This document shows, piece after piece, positions 15,149 to 24,312 of a stretch of DNA of 64,000 nt (its first letter is position 1; every line of letters starts with the position of its first letter). The notes beneath the pieces are model-generated. The model was not told the DNA's origin. It saw nothing but the letters and a program-made list of their open reading frames with translations, and made no database searches. The position numbers were made by a program, and so were the translations under genes. The DNA is from Emiliania huxleyi CCMP1516 (taxonomy: Eukaryota > Haptophyta > Isochrysidales > Noelaerhabdaceae): NCBI RefSeq assembly GCF_000372725.1, contig NW_005196830.1, positions 349,411 to 413,410 of the forward strand, written 5' to 3'.

Positions 15149-15563
15149 GTGCGTTGTTTCTTTTCAGTGAATGCGTTATTTCTTTTCAGCGTTGTAAAAT
15201 AGTTAGAGGCTGCGCAGGCCGTCCCGTTTGCTGTTTGCATAAAAAACGCCTGTCTGTTGCGCTCAGCGCTGCGCGCGCGCGCGCCGGGGCTGTCTCACTC
15301 ACGTGCCGCAATATGTGTCACACACGGCGGCTTCTGCCACCTCTCGATTGGCTCCACTTTCTACGCACACCTACCGGGGAAGGGGTGAGTTGACTTTGCC
15401 GCAGAGGCCGTCCCTAGCTGTGAACAGCAAACCGGGATCGAATTCTTTCAGTCTCGGAACACCAGTCAACGCTGCTCGCCCGGCCAAGGCTCGGGTTGAC
15501 TCGGCAGACTAAGCCCGAGAGGCGTGGGAGTGCCTCGCCAGGAAAGGAGAAATCGAAAAACAC

Positions 15564-16457
15564 ATGAGATCGACGCCTGCGATGTGCTTCCTCATCGCAT
15601 TCAGCTCTGCGGTGCGCGGGCCGAGCGATGCTGGGCGGCGCATCGCCGCGGCCGGCCGTCTCCGGAGCGCATCCGCCGCCGCCGCGAGCCACGTCGCCGA
15701 CGCGCGATTCGCCGCTCTGCTGGCCCTCGACTCGGCGGGGATGGTGGCGCGAATCGAGACGGTGCCGGGTTTCTTTGAGCCGGCCCTCTTGCCCGTGCTC
15801 GCGGCGCTCGATGCCCGCCAGCGCGATCTGGACGTCCGCGGCGCCGTCGGTGAGATCGGCGTCTACCACGGCCGAAGCTTCGTCCCACTGGCGCTGCTGC
15901 GGCGAGAGGGAGAGGCAGCGGTGGCTGTCGACTGCTTTGAGGAGCAGCAGCACAACCGCGACGAGTCGGGCTGCGGCAACGAGGCGGCCTTTAACGCGAC
16001 GCTAGAGCGGTTTTGCTGCGCGCATGACGTCGTGTCTGTCGCGTGCGACTCGACGCAGCTCGCGCCCGCCGACCTCCTCGCCGCTGCACGAGGGCCGATC
16101 CGGCTGCTGAGCGTCGACGGCTCGCACACAGAGGAGGCGGTGCTGGCTGACCTGTCGCTCGCTGCGGCGGCGCTGGCGGGCGGCGGCGTCGTGATCCTCG
16201 ACGACGCGGTCAACGCAGACTGGCCCGGCGTGGTGTCGGGGCTGGCGAGGCATGTCTTTGAGGCGGGGGAGGGCGAGGACCAGCGGCTGCTGCCGTTCGC
16301 TCTCGGCTACAACAAGGCGTTCCTCTGCACTGCGCGGTGGCAGGCTGTGTACGGCGAGGCCCTGGCGCCGCTCGGGCGCAAGCGGGCGCGGTTTCTAGGC
16401 CACGACTGCGCCGTGCTGCCCCTGGGCTGGATCGCCGCCCACTTTGCGAATGACTAA
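15564..16457 (+). CDS. Class I SAM-dependent methyltransferase family protein (Methyltransf_24-like)
   Basis: Single-exon gene of 297 residues. The core reads DVRGAVGEIGVYHGRSFVPL (motif I, glycine-rich SAM loop), then VAVDCFEEQQHNRDESG (acidic residue after strand 2), IRLLSVDGSHTEEAVLADL (VDGSH motif of Methyltransf_24 and related enzymes) and GGGVVILDDAVN. This group includes small-molecule and sugar O-methyltransferases; substrate unknown. The N-terminus MRSTPAMCFLIAFSSAVRG is weakly hydrophobic and could be a signal or transit peptide. No introns, unlike most neighbours. Between the repeat at 15148 and this start there is no other gene. Confidence 0.75.
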   Translation: MRSTPAMCFLIAFSSAVRGPSDAGRRIAAAGRLRSASAAAASHVADARFAALLALDSAGMVARIETVPGFFEPALLPVLAALDARQRDLDVRGAVGEIGVYHGRSFVPLALLRREGEAAVAVDCFEEQQHNRDESGCGNEAAFNATLERFCCAHDVVSVACDSTQLAPADLLAAARGPIRLLSVDGSHTEEAVLADLSLAAAALAGGGVVILDDAVNADWPGVVSGLARHVFEAGEGEDQRLLPFALGYNKAFLCTARWQAVYGEALAPLGRKRARFLGHDCAVLPLGWIAAHFAND

Positions 16458-17036
16458 GTCACATGCCGGCACCTGCACCTGAGCCTGAGAGAGCTGCGCG
16501 AGCCCGCTTGCAGAGGAGGAGCCGCCGCCAGCGGCCCCGGCCCCAGCATCTCGCGGCTCGCTGCAGGCCTCGCTCTCAAGGGGCGGCGAAGCGCTCGCCT
16601 AGCAACACGGCGCTGGTCGCTCTGAAGTCTCCGCCGCCGGCCGAGGGCTGGAGAGAGCGGAGAGGGTGGCGGCGGCGCGGTGGCGGCGTGGCGGCGGCGG
16701 TGGCAGCTAAGACAACGGCACGGTGACGACGGCGAGGGCAGTGGCCTCGGTGGCGAAGGCGGCGGTGGCAGTGGCAGCGACTGCGGCGGCGGCGGCGGCG
16801 CTAGAGTGGCTGAGGCCCCCCAGCGAGGCGGCGCAGCGCATGCGGATTCGGTCTGCTCGCGGTTCGTGCCCGCTTGCGGGTCAGCTCGCGGCGCGCTGCC
16901 CCCGAACCGGAGCGAGCGGGCGCTTGACGAGTGGCGCGCCGATCGGCCGCCACCCACTCCGCTCTCCCGCTCCCGGCGACGCTCTCAGTCTCGCTCGCGG
17001 GTGGGCGAGGAAAGGAGGGAGGATGTGCTGCCGTGC
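16458..17036. other. Low-complexity GGC/GCC-rich intergenic DNA
   Basis: Runs of GGC and CGG between the methyltransferase stop and the second R2 copy. Open frames here are Arg/Ala-rich artefacts of the base composition. Confidence 0.5.
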
Positions 17037-17245
17037 CCACACGCTGCGCAGCGGCTCTCCCGCGACCCCGGCCCCTCTCGTCGTAGCCGCAGTAGCCGCG
17101 GCCCCAACTCTTGCCGCTCTTCTGTGTGGAGTTGTGACGAGGGGTGAGGGACGGATTGGGAGCCCTGTCACACCAAGATCGTGCAGGGCGGGGACACAGT
17201 GCACATGCACATGCACAAGCGCACATGCACATGCATTGATGCACA
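17037..17245 (+). repeat. Dispersed repeat family R2, copy 2
   Basis: Homologous to 11915-12175 in the same orientation, including GCAGCGGCTCTCCCGCGACC, CCAAGATCGTGCAGGGCGGG and a tail of imperfect ACATGC units. Confidence 0.7.
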
Positions 17246-17522
17246 TGAGACATGTGCAGGACCCAGTCTTTTTTTGGGATACTTTTGTGAACACCCCCAT
17301 CGCCCATGAAACTAATATGACAAAAACCTCTAAGAGCCCAGCCAGGCCGGTAGTCGGCCCGTCATGGCATCGCACGAGAGCTGAAGGAGCGCGTGTTTAG
17401 CACGGTCTCCCTGCACGCACTGCTCTGGCGCCCTAGGGCATCGGTCGGTCCCGGCGCAAGACACCGCGCGGCGCTTCGCAGGAGCGGGGCGCGGGGAGGG
17501 CCAGGGCCAGTGCCGAGCAAAC

Positions 17523-20500
17523 CTACGCCGTCGCTGTCTTTTGCTTCTTCGAGCTGCCGCCCGCCTCCTCCCTGCGGATGCAGTCGTCCTCGTCGACGGG
17601 CGCCTGCAAAGGAGCGGGAGAAGTGAAGGGCTCCGGCTCACATCCCGCTGATCGCACCTCGCACACTGTGGCACCCAGGTGACGCCGCCCTCGTCGAGCT
17701 TGACCTTGTACGGGCAGACCTGGCCCTGCTCCATCTCCTCGTCGCGCCACAGGAGCTGCACAACCTCGCCCGCCTGGCGCATGCCGCCGGCCATGCTGCA
17801 CTCCACCCGGTCGCCAACCTGAGATATGGGGAGATATGGGGAGATATGGGGAGATATGGGCCATGCAGCACTCCACCCGGTCGCCAACCTGCCCACGGCT
17901 GTCGCGCTCAAGACGCGGTCTTCACACAGCACGCGGAGAGAGACAGCAGAGAGAGGGGGGGGGGGGGGGAGGGAGGCACTCTCTGGGGTGGATCTGAGAG
18001 GATCTCTGGTGCGGCGCCAGCCTTGAAGCGGAGCGCGTCGCGCTTCTTCGCCAAGTTCTCCTCGGACGCGACGCAAGCTGCAAAGTCCGCCTGGAGGAGG
18101 GCGGCGCGGCGGGGTCAGAGCAGCTTCTACGTAGCGCGGGCCGAGGGCCGCCCCCGCGTGCTCCACACGCACGGAGTCGGCAGGAGCCCTCGACAGCAGC
18201 ACGCCCCCGAGTGTACCCTCGACGCTGGCGGCAAGCTGCCGGCGTCGAGATCTAGCCGAGATCTAGACCGTTACGGCGGCGTGCCTTGAGGGCGGCGGCG
18301 TCGATGTTCTTGCCGATGAAGACCTGCTCACGCCGCGAGGTGTGAATAGGGACAACGGAAGAGCGACGCCCGGGCTCTCGCCGGCCAAACACCAGCTTCG
18401 TCTCGCGGGGCTCGTCCGGCTCCCAGTCCTCGAACTCGCCTGAGGAGGGGGGGGGGGGGGGTGGTCTCGGGTGACTCGGCTGCATCTCCCGGCGCAGCCT
18501 GTGCCGCACGGAGCTGCACCGCTGAAGATCATGTGCGAGATATGGGGAGATATGAGGAGCTGCACCGTTGAAGATCATGTGCACCGCGTGGTAGACGAAC
18601 TTTTGCGTCGCGTGCTGCACGTTGAGCACGCCCTTCATCCGGTAGAGGTCGGTCCCTACACCAGCAGACCACACACCGGCGGTGGGGCACCACCGCACCT
18701 GGCCGCGCCGCACGCCCGCCTCCGGCCGGGCCACGCGCCCTTGTTCTGCAGCAGGCCTCCGATCCAGTCCTGGACGAGCCCAAAGTCGAGCGGCACCTGA
18801 TCTCGCCGCGATCTCGGCGGTCAGACCCCTCGGCTTCTCCCGGCGGATCTCGGCGGATCTCGGCGGATCTCGGGGCGAGCGGCGCATTCTCGGTGATGGC
18901 GACGCTGCTCACAGACGTGTCGTGCTCGTGCTCGCCTGCGGCCGAGGTCGGACGAGCTCACCCCGAGCTCCACCGAGGTGGTGCTTGCTCGCCACGTGAG
19001 CTGCACAAGAGGCGCGCAAGCTGCATCTCGGGGCTGCATCTCGGGGCTGCATCTCGGGGCTGCATCTCGGGGCTGCATCTCGGGGCTGCATCTCGGGGCT
19101 GCATCTCGCCGTCGGTGTTGAGGAACTCGGGGTCCATCTCGATGACGCGCTTCAGGTCGAAGGCGCCGATGTCGAGGACCCAGTCGGGCGACACCTCCGC
19201 CTTGGTGCAGCGCTGGACGGGCGCCTGCGGGCGGCAGGGTGTGTGGCGGCCTCCGCGCGAGCGGGGAGGTGCGGGTGGGGCTCTCGGAAGACGGCCGGAC
19301 GAGGTGTGTGTGCGTGTCTCTCCCTCTCTCTCTGCGCGCGTCTCTCTGCGCGTGCTCTCCTGCGAGTTGATCGACTTGAGCCGCTTCTCGACGCGGAGCA
19401 GGTCCTCCTCCGAGACGAGGTCCGTCTTGTTGAGCAGGATCCGGTCCGCAAAGGCGACCTGAGAGAGGCGCGGTGTGTGAGCAGCGAGGCGTGAACAGAG
19501 GCCCGCCTTGCGGTGCGGTTGTGTGTGTGTGTGTCGGCGAGGGCGGGACATGAAAATGCCACCAGGTCACAGTGATGGAATAGGCGTGTGTGTGTATTCA
19601 TGTGTCACCTGCTCGACCGCCTCGTTCTCGGCGCCCTCGGGCTTCTCCTCGTCGAGGTGCTGCGCCGCGAAGGGAGGAGTGACGGGGGGGTGGGGGGGGG
19701 GGGGCGAGGAGGGGCGAGGAGAAGGAGGGGGCGGGAGGAGGGGAGGGAGGACTAGAGCGAGTGTGTGCGAGGTCTGCGCGGCACTGCTGCTGGCCCTGTG
19801 GCGGCGGCGGCGCGGGGCAAAGGCGAGGGCGAGCCGGGCGCTGCGAGGTGCGGCGAGGTGCGGCGAGGTGCGGCGAGGTGCGGCGGGGTGCGGCGAGGTG
19901 CGCCTGCTCGACGTGCTTCGCGTCGACGAGGGTGACGATCCCGTCGAGCTTGAAGGAGGCCTTGACCTGGTGAGCGGGGCGAGGGGGGCGGGGGGAGGGC
20001 GGGGGGAGGGAGGGGTGGAGGGCCGCGTCGTGGGAGAGGGGAGGCGGCGTGGGCTGTGTCGTGGACGGTGCGGCGGGGTGTGCGCGAGGCGTCTCTCGAG
20101 CGCGCCATGTCGTCGACGAAGAAGGTCTGGGCGACGGGCGCCGGGTCGGCCATGCCTGCGGGGAAGGTTCCGAGAGTTTTCCGAGGCGGGCGACGGGAGA
20201 GCGGCGGCGAGGTTTGGCCCGCGCCTGTTGTCTCGATGATGACGCCGTCGAGCTGCGAGCGGCGAGGGGGGGCCGCGCGGTGAGGCGGCAGGCAGGGGAG
20301 GGGGGCGGCAGGCAGGGGGCAGGCAGGGGGCAGAGGCGGCGAGCCAGAGGGCTGCTGAGGTAGCGGTGAGGAGCGGTGCTGAGGCGGCGCAGTGTGCAGC
20401 GGCCACCTTGAGCGTGCCGGCCTTGACGCGCTTGGCGAGCTTCTCGAGCACGACGATCAGGTCCTGTGGGCCAGGGCTCGAGAGGTCTCAAGGAGAGGTG

Positions 20501-20997
20501 AGCCGTTCAACGCCCGCCCCTCGCACACGACGGTCCGCTCCTGCCGGACGGTGCAGCAGATGCAGCCGTTCATCATCTCGATGATCTCCTCGTCCGACTG
20601 CATCTTCGTGTTCTTCTGAAGCAGCATGTCCTGCGCGGAGCGGGCAGGCGGATGGCCGGGCTCGGACAGCAGCACTGGCGGCGGCTCGGTGTGGCGGCTG
20701 ACGGCAGCGGCAGACAGGCGACCAGGGCTCGCGTGGCGGCGGGCTCGGCGGGTGGGCTCGGAGGCGTGGCCGGGGGCACGGGCAGGACCGCCAAATACGG
20801 CGTCACGACGCGGTAGGCAGTGTGTGGAAGCGTACATCAATGCCAACGTCGCCGAACTCATTCTCGATGACGGCGATCTTCTTGCCGTGCTTTGCGGTGA
20901 GGATGTGGTTGAGCAGGGTGGTCTTGCCGCTTCCCAGGAAGCCGGTGAGCACCGTCACTGGGACTAGTGGGACTTCCGCAGAGCTAAGTGTAGCCAT
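17523..20997 (-). CDS. CobW/COG0523 (ZNG1-type) GTPase metallochaperone with an extra C-terminal domain
   Basis: Seventeen exons: 20997-20836, 20630-20541, 20463-20407, 20252-20225, 20155-20106, 19966-19904, 19659-19609, 19458-19360, 19224-19110, 18935-18886, 18796-18739, 18655-18566, 18439-18393, 18323-18285, 18090-18022, 17818-17663, 17603-17523; they splice in frame to 434 residues. Walker A is [15 protein letters not shown], the family metal motif is NGCICCTVR (CXCC), then [15 protein letters not shown], and NKTD gives guanine specificity. The C-terminal CobW domain is present (DIYRMKG-like [17 protein letters not shown]). The family delivers zinc or other metals to client enzymes in the cytosol or plastid. 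The last two exons add [20 protein letters not shown] and [11 protein letters not shown], a unit resembling a domain seen in many haptophyte proteins. Donors: 5 GT, 9 GC, 2 apparent GA (after 20541 and 19360). Confidence 0.93.
17788..17891. repeat. Tandem duplication of an exon border with ATATCTCCCC repeats
   Basis: The start of CobW exon 16 (17788-17820) is repeated at 17858-17890, separated by four GATATGGGGA units (17821-17858). Confidence 0.85.
18508..18582. repeat. Tandem duplication at CobW exon 12/intron border
   Basis: GAGCTGCACCGYTGAAGATCATGTGC occurs twice, about 46 bp apart, with GATATGGGGAGATATG between. The copy nearer 18566 is the exon end; the other is intronic. Confidence 0.8.
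19021..19108. repeat. 13-bp minisatellite in CobW intron 9
   Basis: Seven near-exact copies of CTGCATCTCGGGG directly downstream of exon 9. Confidence 0.92.
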
Positions 20998-22073
20998 TGA
21001 TGTCGTGCCCGCGGTGTCAGTGCGTCAAGGGGCTGAAGCCGCTTCGAGCACCCTTGGTTGGGGACCCCTGTGCAAAGAGGTGGGGGTGGGGGTGGGGGGG
21101 GGGGGGGGGGGCGGACCCTCCGCGGGGGGGTTTCAAATTTCGGCCTCCCGAGGCTGCTAGAGCGGGTCGGCCCCGACTAACTAGGGGCGGGCCCAGCCGG
21201 GCGGAGAAGACCTTCCTACTTTGTGGTGCGTCGGCCGTCGCACCGGACTGTCATCCGGTTTTCGGCTTGAGCGGGTCGTGATACGGCCGCGAGAGCGAGC
21301 ACCGCGGCCACAGTGCCGTGGAGGCTGGAGCCGGCCGGCCGGCTCGCAGCCATGCTGCCGCTGGTGCGCCACGCCCGCCTCCCGTCCGTCCCCGGACGGT
21401 CCGGTGGCTCCAACCACAGCGGCCCGCCTCACCGTATGTGAAGCTTCTGGGGCCCACCGGTGCCGTCGTCCGGAGAGGTATCGGTGGGGCATCATCGAAA
21501 TCAAGTTCAAAATCCGCCGCTCCTACAGTGCCGCGCCGCCTCCCACACGCACACACCTTTACCTCCTGCTCGACCGAGTTTGCGATGAGAAGTGACCCGA
21601 GCCGCCGGGTGCCCCGCAGCGGCCTCGCTGGACCAGAAGAACCGGTCCGCGAGTGCTCCGCAGCAGCCTCGCTGAGCCAGAACGTCGGCTCGCGAGGTGG
21701 GGTGCTAGTATGAGCCCGACCCAGGTCGTAGTGTTCTTGCTCCCAGCGCTTGCGCTTCGGCGGTTAGTGGTGCACTACGAGTAACCTCCGAGAAACCCTT
21801 CGGGTCGCTCCTCATCGCAAACCCTGTCAGCAGAGTCTCCTACGGGAATGTACGTAAGAGCTACATACACAAAAAAAATCTCGGTGGGGCATCATTGACT
21901 CCACCCTGGCTCCCTGGGGACCCACTAGAGCGCCCTGTCGAACCCTGGGGACCCCTGTTGTGAGAGGCGGGCCTGCGCCCAGGAACGAAATCAGGAATGA
22001 AAAGAAAGAAAAGGTGATGCGTTACTCTTACGACAAAAGAAATCGAACTCCCGCGCGTGCACTTTCCTGTACA
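20998..22073. other. Intergenic region between CobW and the oxygenase
   Basis: Divergent genes start on both sides, so promoters for both lie here. Visible: a G run at 21086-21112, two copies of CGGTGGGGCATCAT (21481 and 21881), and an A/T-richer stretch at 21870-22040. No gene recognised on either strand. Confidence 0.5.
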
Positions 22074-23986
22074 ATGGCACTCACACTCCGCGTCGACGTC
22101 GACGGCGTCGCAAGCGGCGAGCACCCTCTCGCCTTTTCCAACGCGCACGAGTGCTCGGTGCGGTTTCCCGCCGGCACGGCTGCCCTTGATGCCCAGAGCT
22201 CGACCGTGCGCTGCGTAATCTTCGACGCCACGATGGCTCCGCTGGTGGACGTCACCGCGGTGCTCGGCGCCAAGGACGACTCGTGGGTCCGAATGCCCGG
22301 CTCGCGGCCGCTCTCCTGCTGCACGCTAGACGAGCGAGGCTTCACGGTCTCCATCGACGTACGAGCGGACACTTTCCTGCCGGCTGTCCTCACGGCTGTG
22401 CGCGTAATGCACCGCCCGGGCCAGACGGAGGCAGCGGCGAGTCGGTCGGACCCAGCGGCGAGTCTACCGAAGCCGGCACAGCGGCAAGGCGCGCTGCGGC
22501 GGCCTGGCCGCGCCACCACCAGTGGCGACGACAGCGATGGCGAGTGCGACTGGACGCCTCCCTCCCTCCGCGTCGCATGCGGGCAGTGGCTGCGAGAGAC
22601 ACCGCTGCGCGTCCCGTCCGCGCGGGTGTGGTGCGGCACCCTGCAGCGAGACCCGCCCGCCCGCCCGCACTGCCCTGTTGACGCGCGTGCGCCGCGCCGC
22701 AGGCACGGCGCGCTGCCCTGCGCCGAGGCGCGCGCGGCGCTCGAGGCGGACGCGGTGCTGCTCGCGCGGCGGTTCGCCACTCGGCCAGGCAGCCTCTGGC
22801 TCCGCGCGCGGTGCTGCTCGCATCCCTCCCCTCTCCCAACCTCGCCTCCTCCTCCTCCAGGCACCTTCTGGCTCCCGCTCGAGGGCGCCGACCCGCACTG
22901 CGCACTCGAGCGGCTCGCGCTCGCGGTGCTGCGCTTCCACATGCGCGGCGGAGGGCCAGCCGGCACGCCGCCGTCGCCCGCGTGCGGTGGCGTGTGCGGG
23001 GCAGAGTGGTGGGTGCAGGTGCGCGAGCTCGGCTGCATCTCTCGGCTGCATCTCTCGGCTCCTCCTCGGCTCCTCCTCGGCTACATCTCGGCTAGATCTC
23101 GGCTACATCTCGGCTACATCTCGGCTACATCTCTTGGGGGCAGGTGCGGGAGCTTGGCGCGGCGCACGCGTCGGACCGTTCGATCGCGTACCACTGGCGC
23201 CGAGATGGAGCCGAGATGGAGCCGAGATGGAGCCGAGATGGAGCCGAGATGGAGCCTCAGCTCGATCGCGTACCGCCGCCGCATGCCGCCGCCGCCGCCG
23301 CATGCCGCCGCCGCCGCCTCTCCCGCGCCGTTCCGAGTCGAGGTGCGGCCTTCTCCCGCCGCAGGGACGGCGACGAGGCGTGCATGCGTCAGGGCGAGCA
23401 CGTGCCTCCCCTCCTCGCCACAGTGACCTACCTCGGGGCGGACGGGGCTCCGACCCTGCTCCTCCCCGCCACGGCCGACGAGCGCGGCATCGCAGAGGCG
23501 CGCCCGCACGCCGCCCCCGCCGCCGCGTTCTTCAGCCGCCCCCGGCCGGGCAAGCATCTTGCCTTCGACGGACGGCTGCTGCACGGCTGCCCGCATGAGT
23601 ACGCGACGCCACCTCCCTCGGGCGCGCGCGGGTGCGGCGGGTGCGGCGGCGGGTGCGGCGGGCGGCGCGTCTCGCTGCTGGTCAACGTGTGGACAGGCCA
23701 CCAGCCGCTCGCCGCGCACCCGCTGCCCGCGGACGTGGCGGCGCTGCTCTCAGACTCCCCGGCCACGTGCGCGCTCGGAGACCTCAGCCCGGCCCAGCCG
23801 GAGGTATGGCCGACGGAGGAGGCGGAGGAGCGGCTGCTGCGCGTCGGGAGGGGAGGCACACACCCTCCCCTCGTCGTGCGTGGGTTGCCGCCGCCGGGCG
23901 CGGTCGCCGCCACCGCCGCGTCGGCCGATTTCCTGCGCATCGCCCGCGTGAGCCTGGCGGTGCAGGAGAGATCGGCGTGGAGATAG
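22074..23986 (+). CDS. 2-oxoglutarate/Fe(II)-dependent dioxygenase-like protein
   Basis: Four exons: 22074-22788, 22861-23018, 23144-23196, 23365-23986; 515 residues. The join of exons 3 and 4 creates HWD (YHWDGDEACMRQGEHVPP), the HxD iron motif (His codon 23192, Asp 23366). The distal His is in RLLHGCPHEY (codon 23582), and RRVSLLVNVWTG supplies the Arg/strand expected to bind 2-oxoglutarate. The beta core LLATVTYLGADGAPTLLLP precedes it. The N-terminal 240 residues are unrecognised. Family members hydroxylate proteins, lipids or natural products. It ends about 330 bp before the polyketide synthase on the same strand, so a tailoring role is possible but unproven. Intron donors are GC, GT, GC. 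Intron 2 begins with a near-copy of exon 3's first 15 bases, and intron 3 holds a CGAGATGGAGC repeat. Confidence 0.72.
23025..23140. repeat. ATCTCGGCT minisatellite in oxygenase intron 2
   Basis: Degenerate array of GGCTGCATCTCTC, GGCTCCTCCTC and GGCTACATCTC units filling most of the intron. Confidence 0.88.
23197..23260. repeat. CCGAGATGGAG minisatellite in oxygenase intron 3
   Basis: Five tandem copies of an 11-12-bp CGAGATGGAGC unit at the start of the intron. Confidence 0.9.
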
Positions 23987-24115
23987 GATAGGGGATGATC
24001 GCAGAGCTACGGCTCTACGCGAGAAACTCGAGGGTGAATTGGTCGATTTTTTTGTTTCACAGCTGTGTTGCATCATCACAGCTCACCGCACGCCGCGTTG
24101 TCAGTAGTCGCAGGC

Positions 24116-24137
24116 GTTACACAATTATTGTGTGATC
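24116..24137. promoter_or_regulatory. Palindrome upstream of the polyketide synthase
   Basis: ACACAATTATTGTGT is a perfect inverted repeat with 7-base arms, about 180 bp before the first in-frame ATG of the polyketide synthase, in an AT-richer gap. A nearby GAGAGAGAGATCTGAGAG stretch follows. It may be a binding site for a dimeric regulator; this is inference from symmetry alone. Confidence 0.35.
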
Positions 24138-24312
24138 TGAGAGAGAGAGATCTGAGAGCCGCTTGTAAAATAAGACTTAAGAGGAATTTTATACGGGCCC
24201 TTCAAAAAGAGAAACCGTTCGTGGGGTCGTTGTTCTCCTGTTGCATCAACATCACGAGAGCGCCGCGATCGCCAAGGTTGGACCCCTCGCCGACGGACCA
24301 ACAGGCCTCGGC

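Noticed and set aside
19567-20491. Pro-rich minus-strand frames across the CobW introns
   Set aside because: They run through introns; the 17-exon model gives the full family sequence.
22028-23038. Minus-strand frame over the oxygenase
   Set aside because: Antisense composition artefact; the plus strand carries a complete HxD...H site.
24241-24312. Start of the PKS at 24241
   Set aside because: The codon there is TTG. The first in-frame ATG is at 24313; an upstream exon remains possible.
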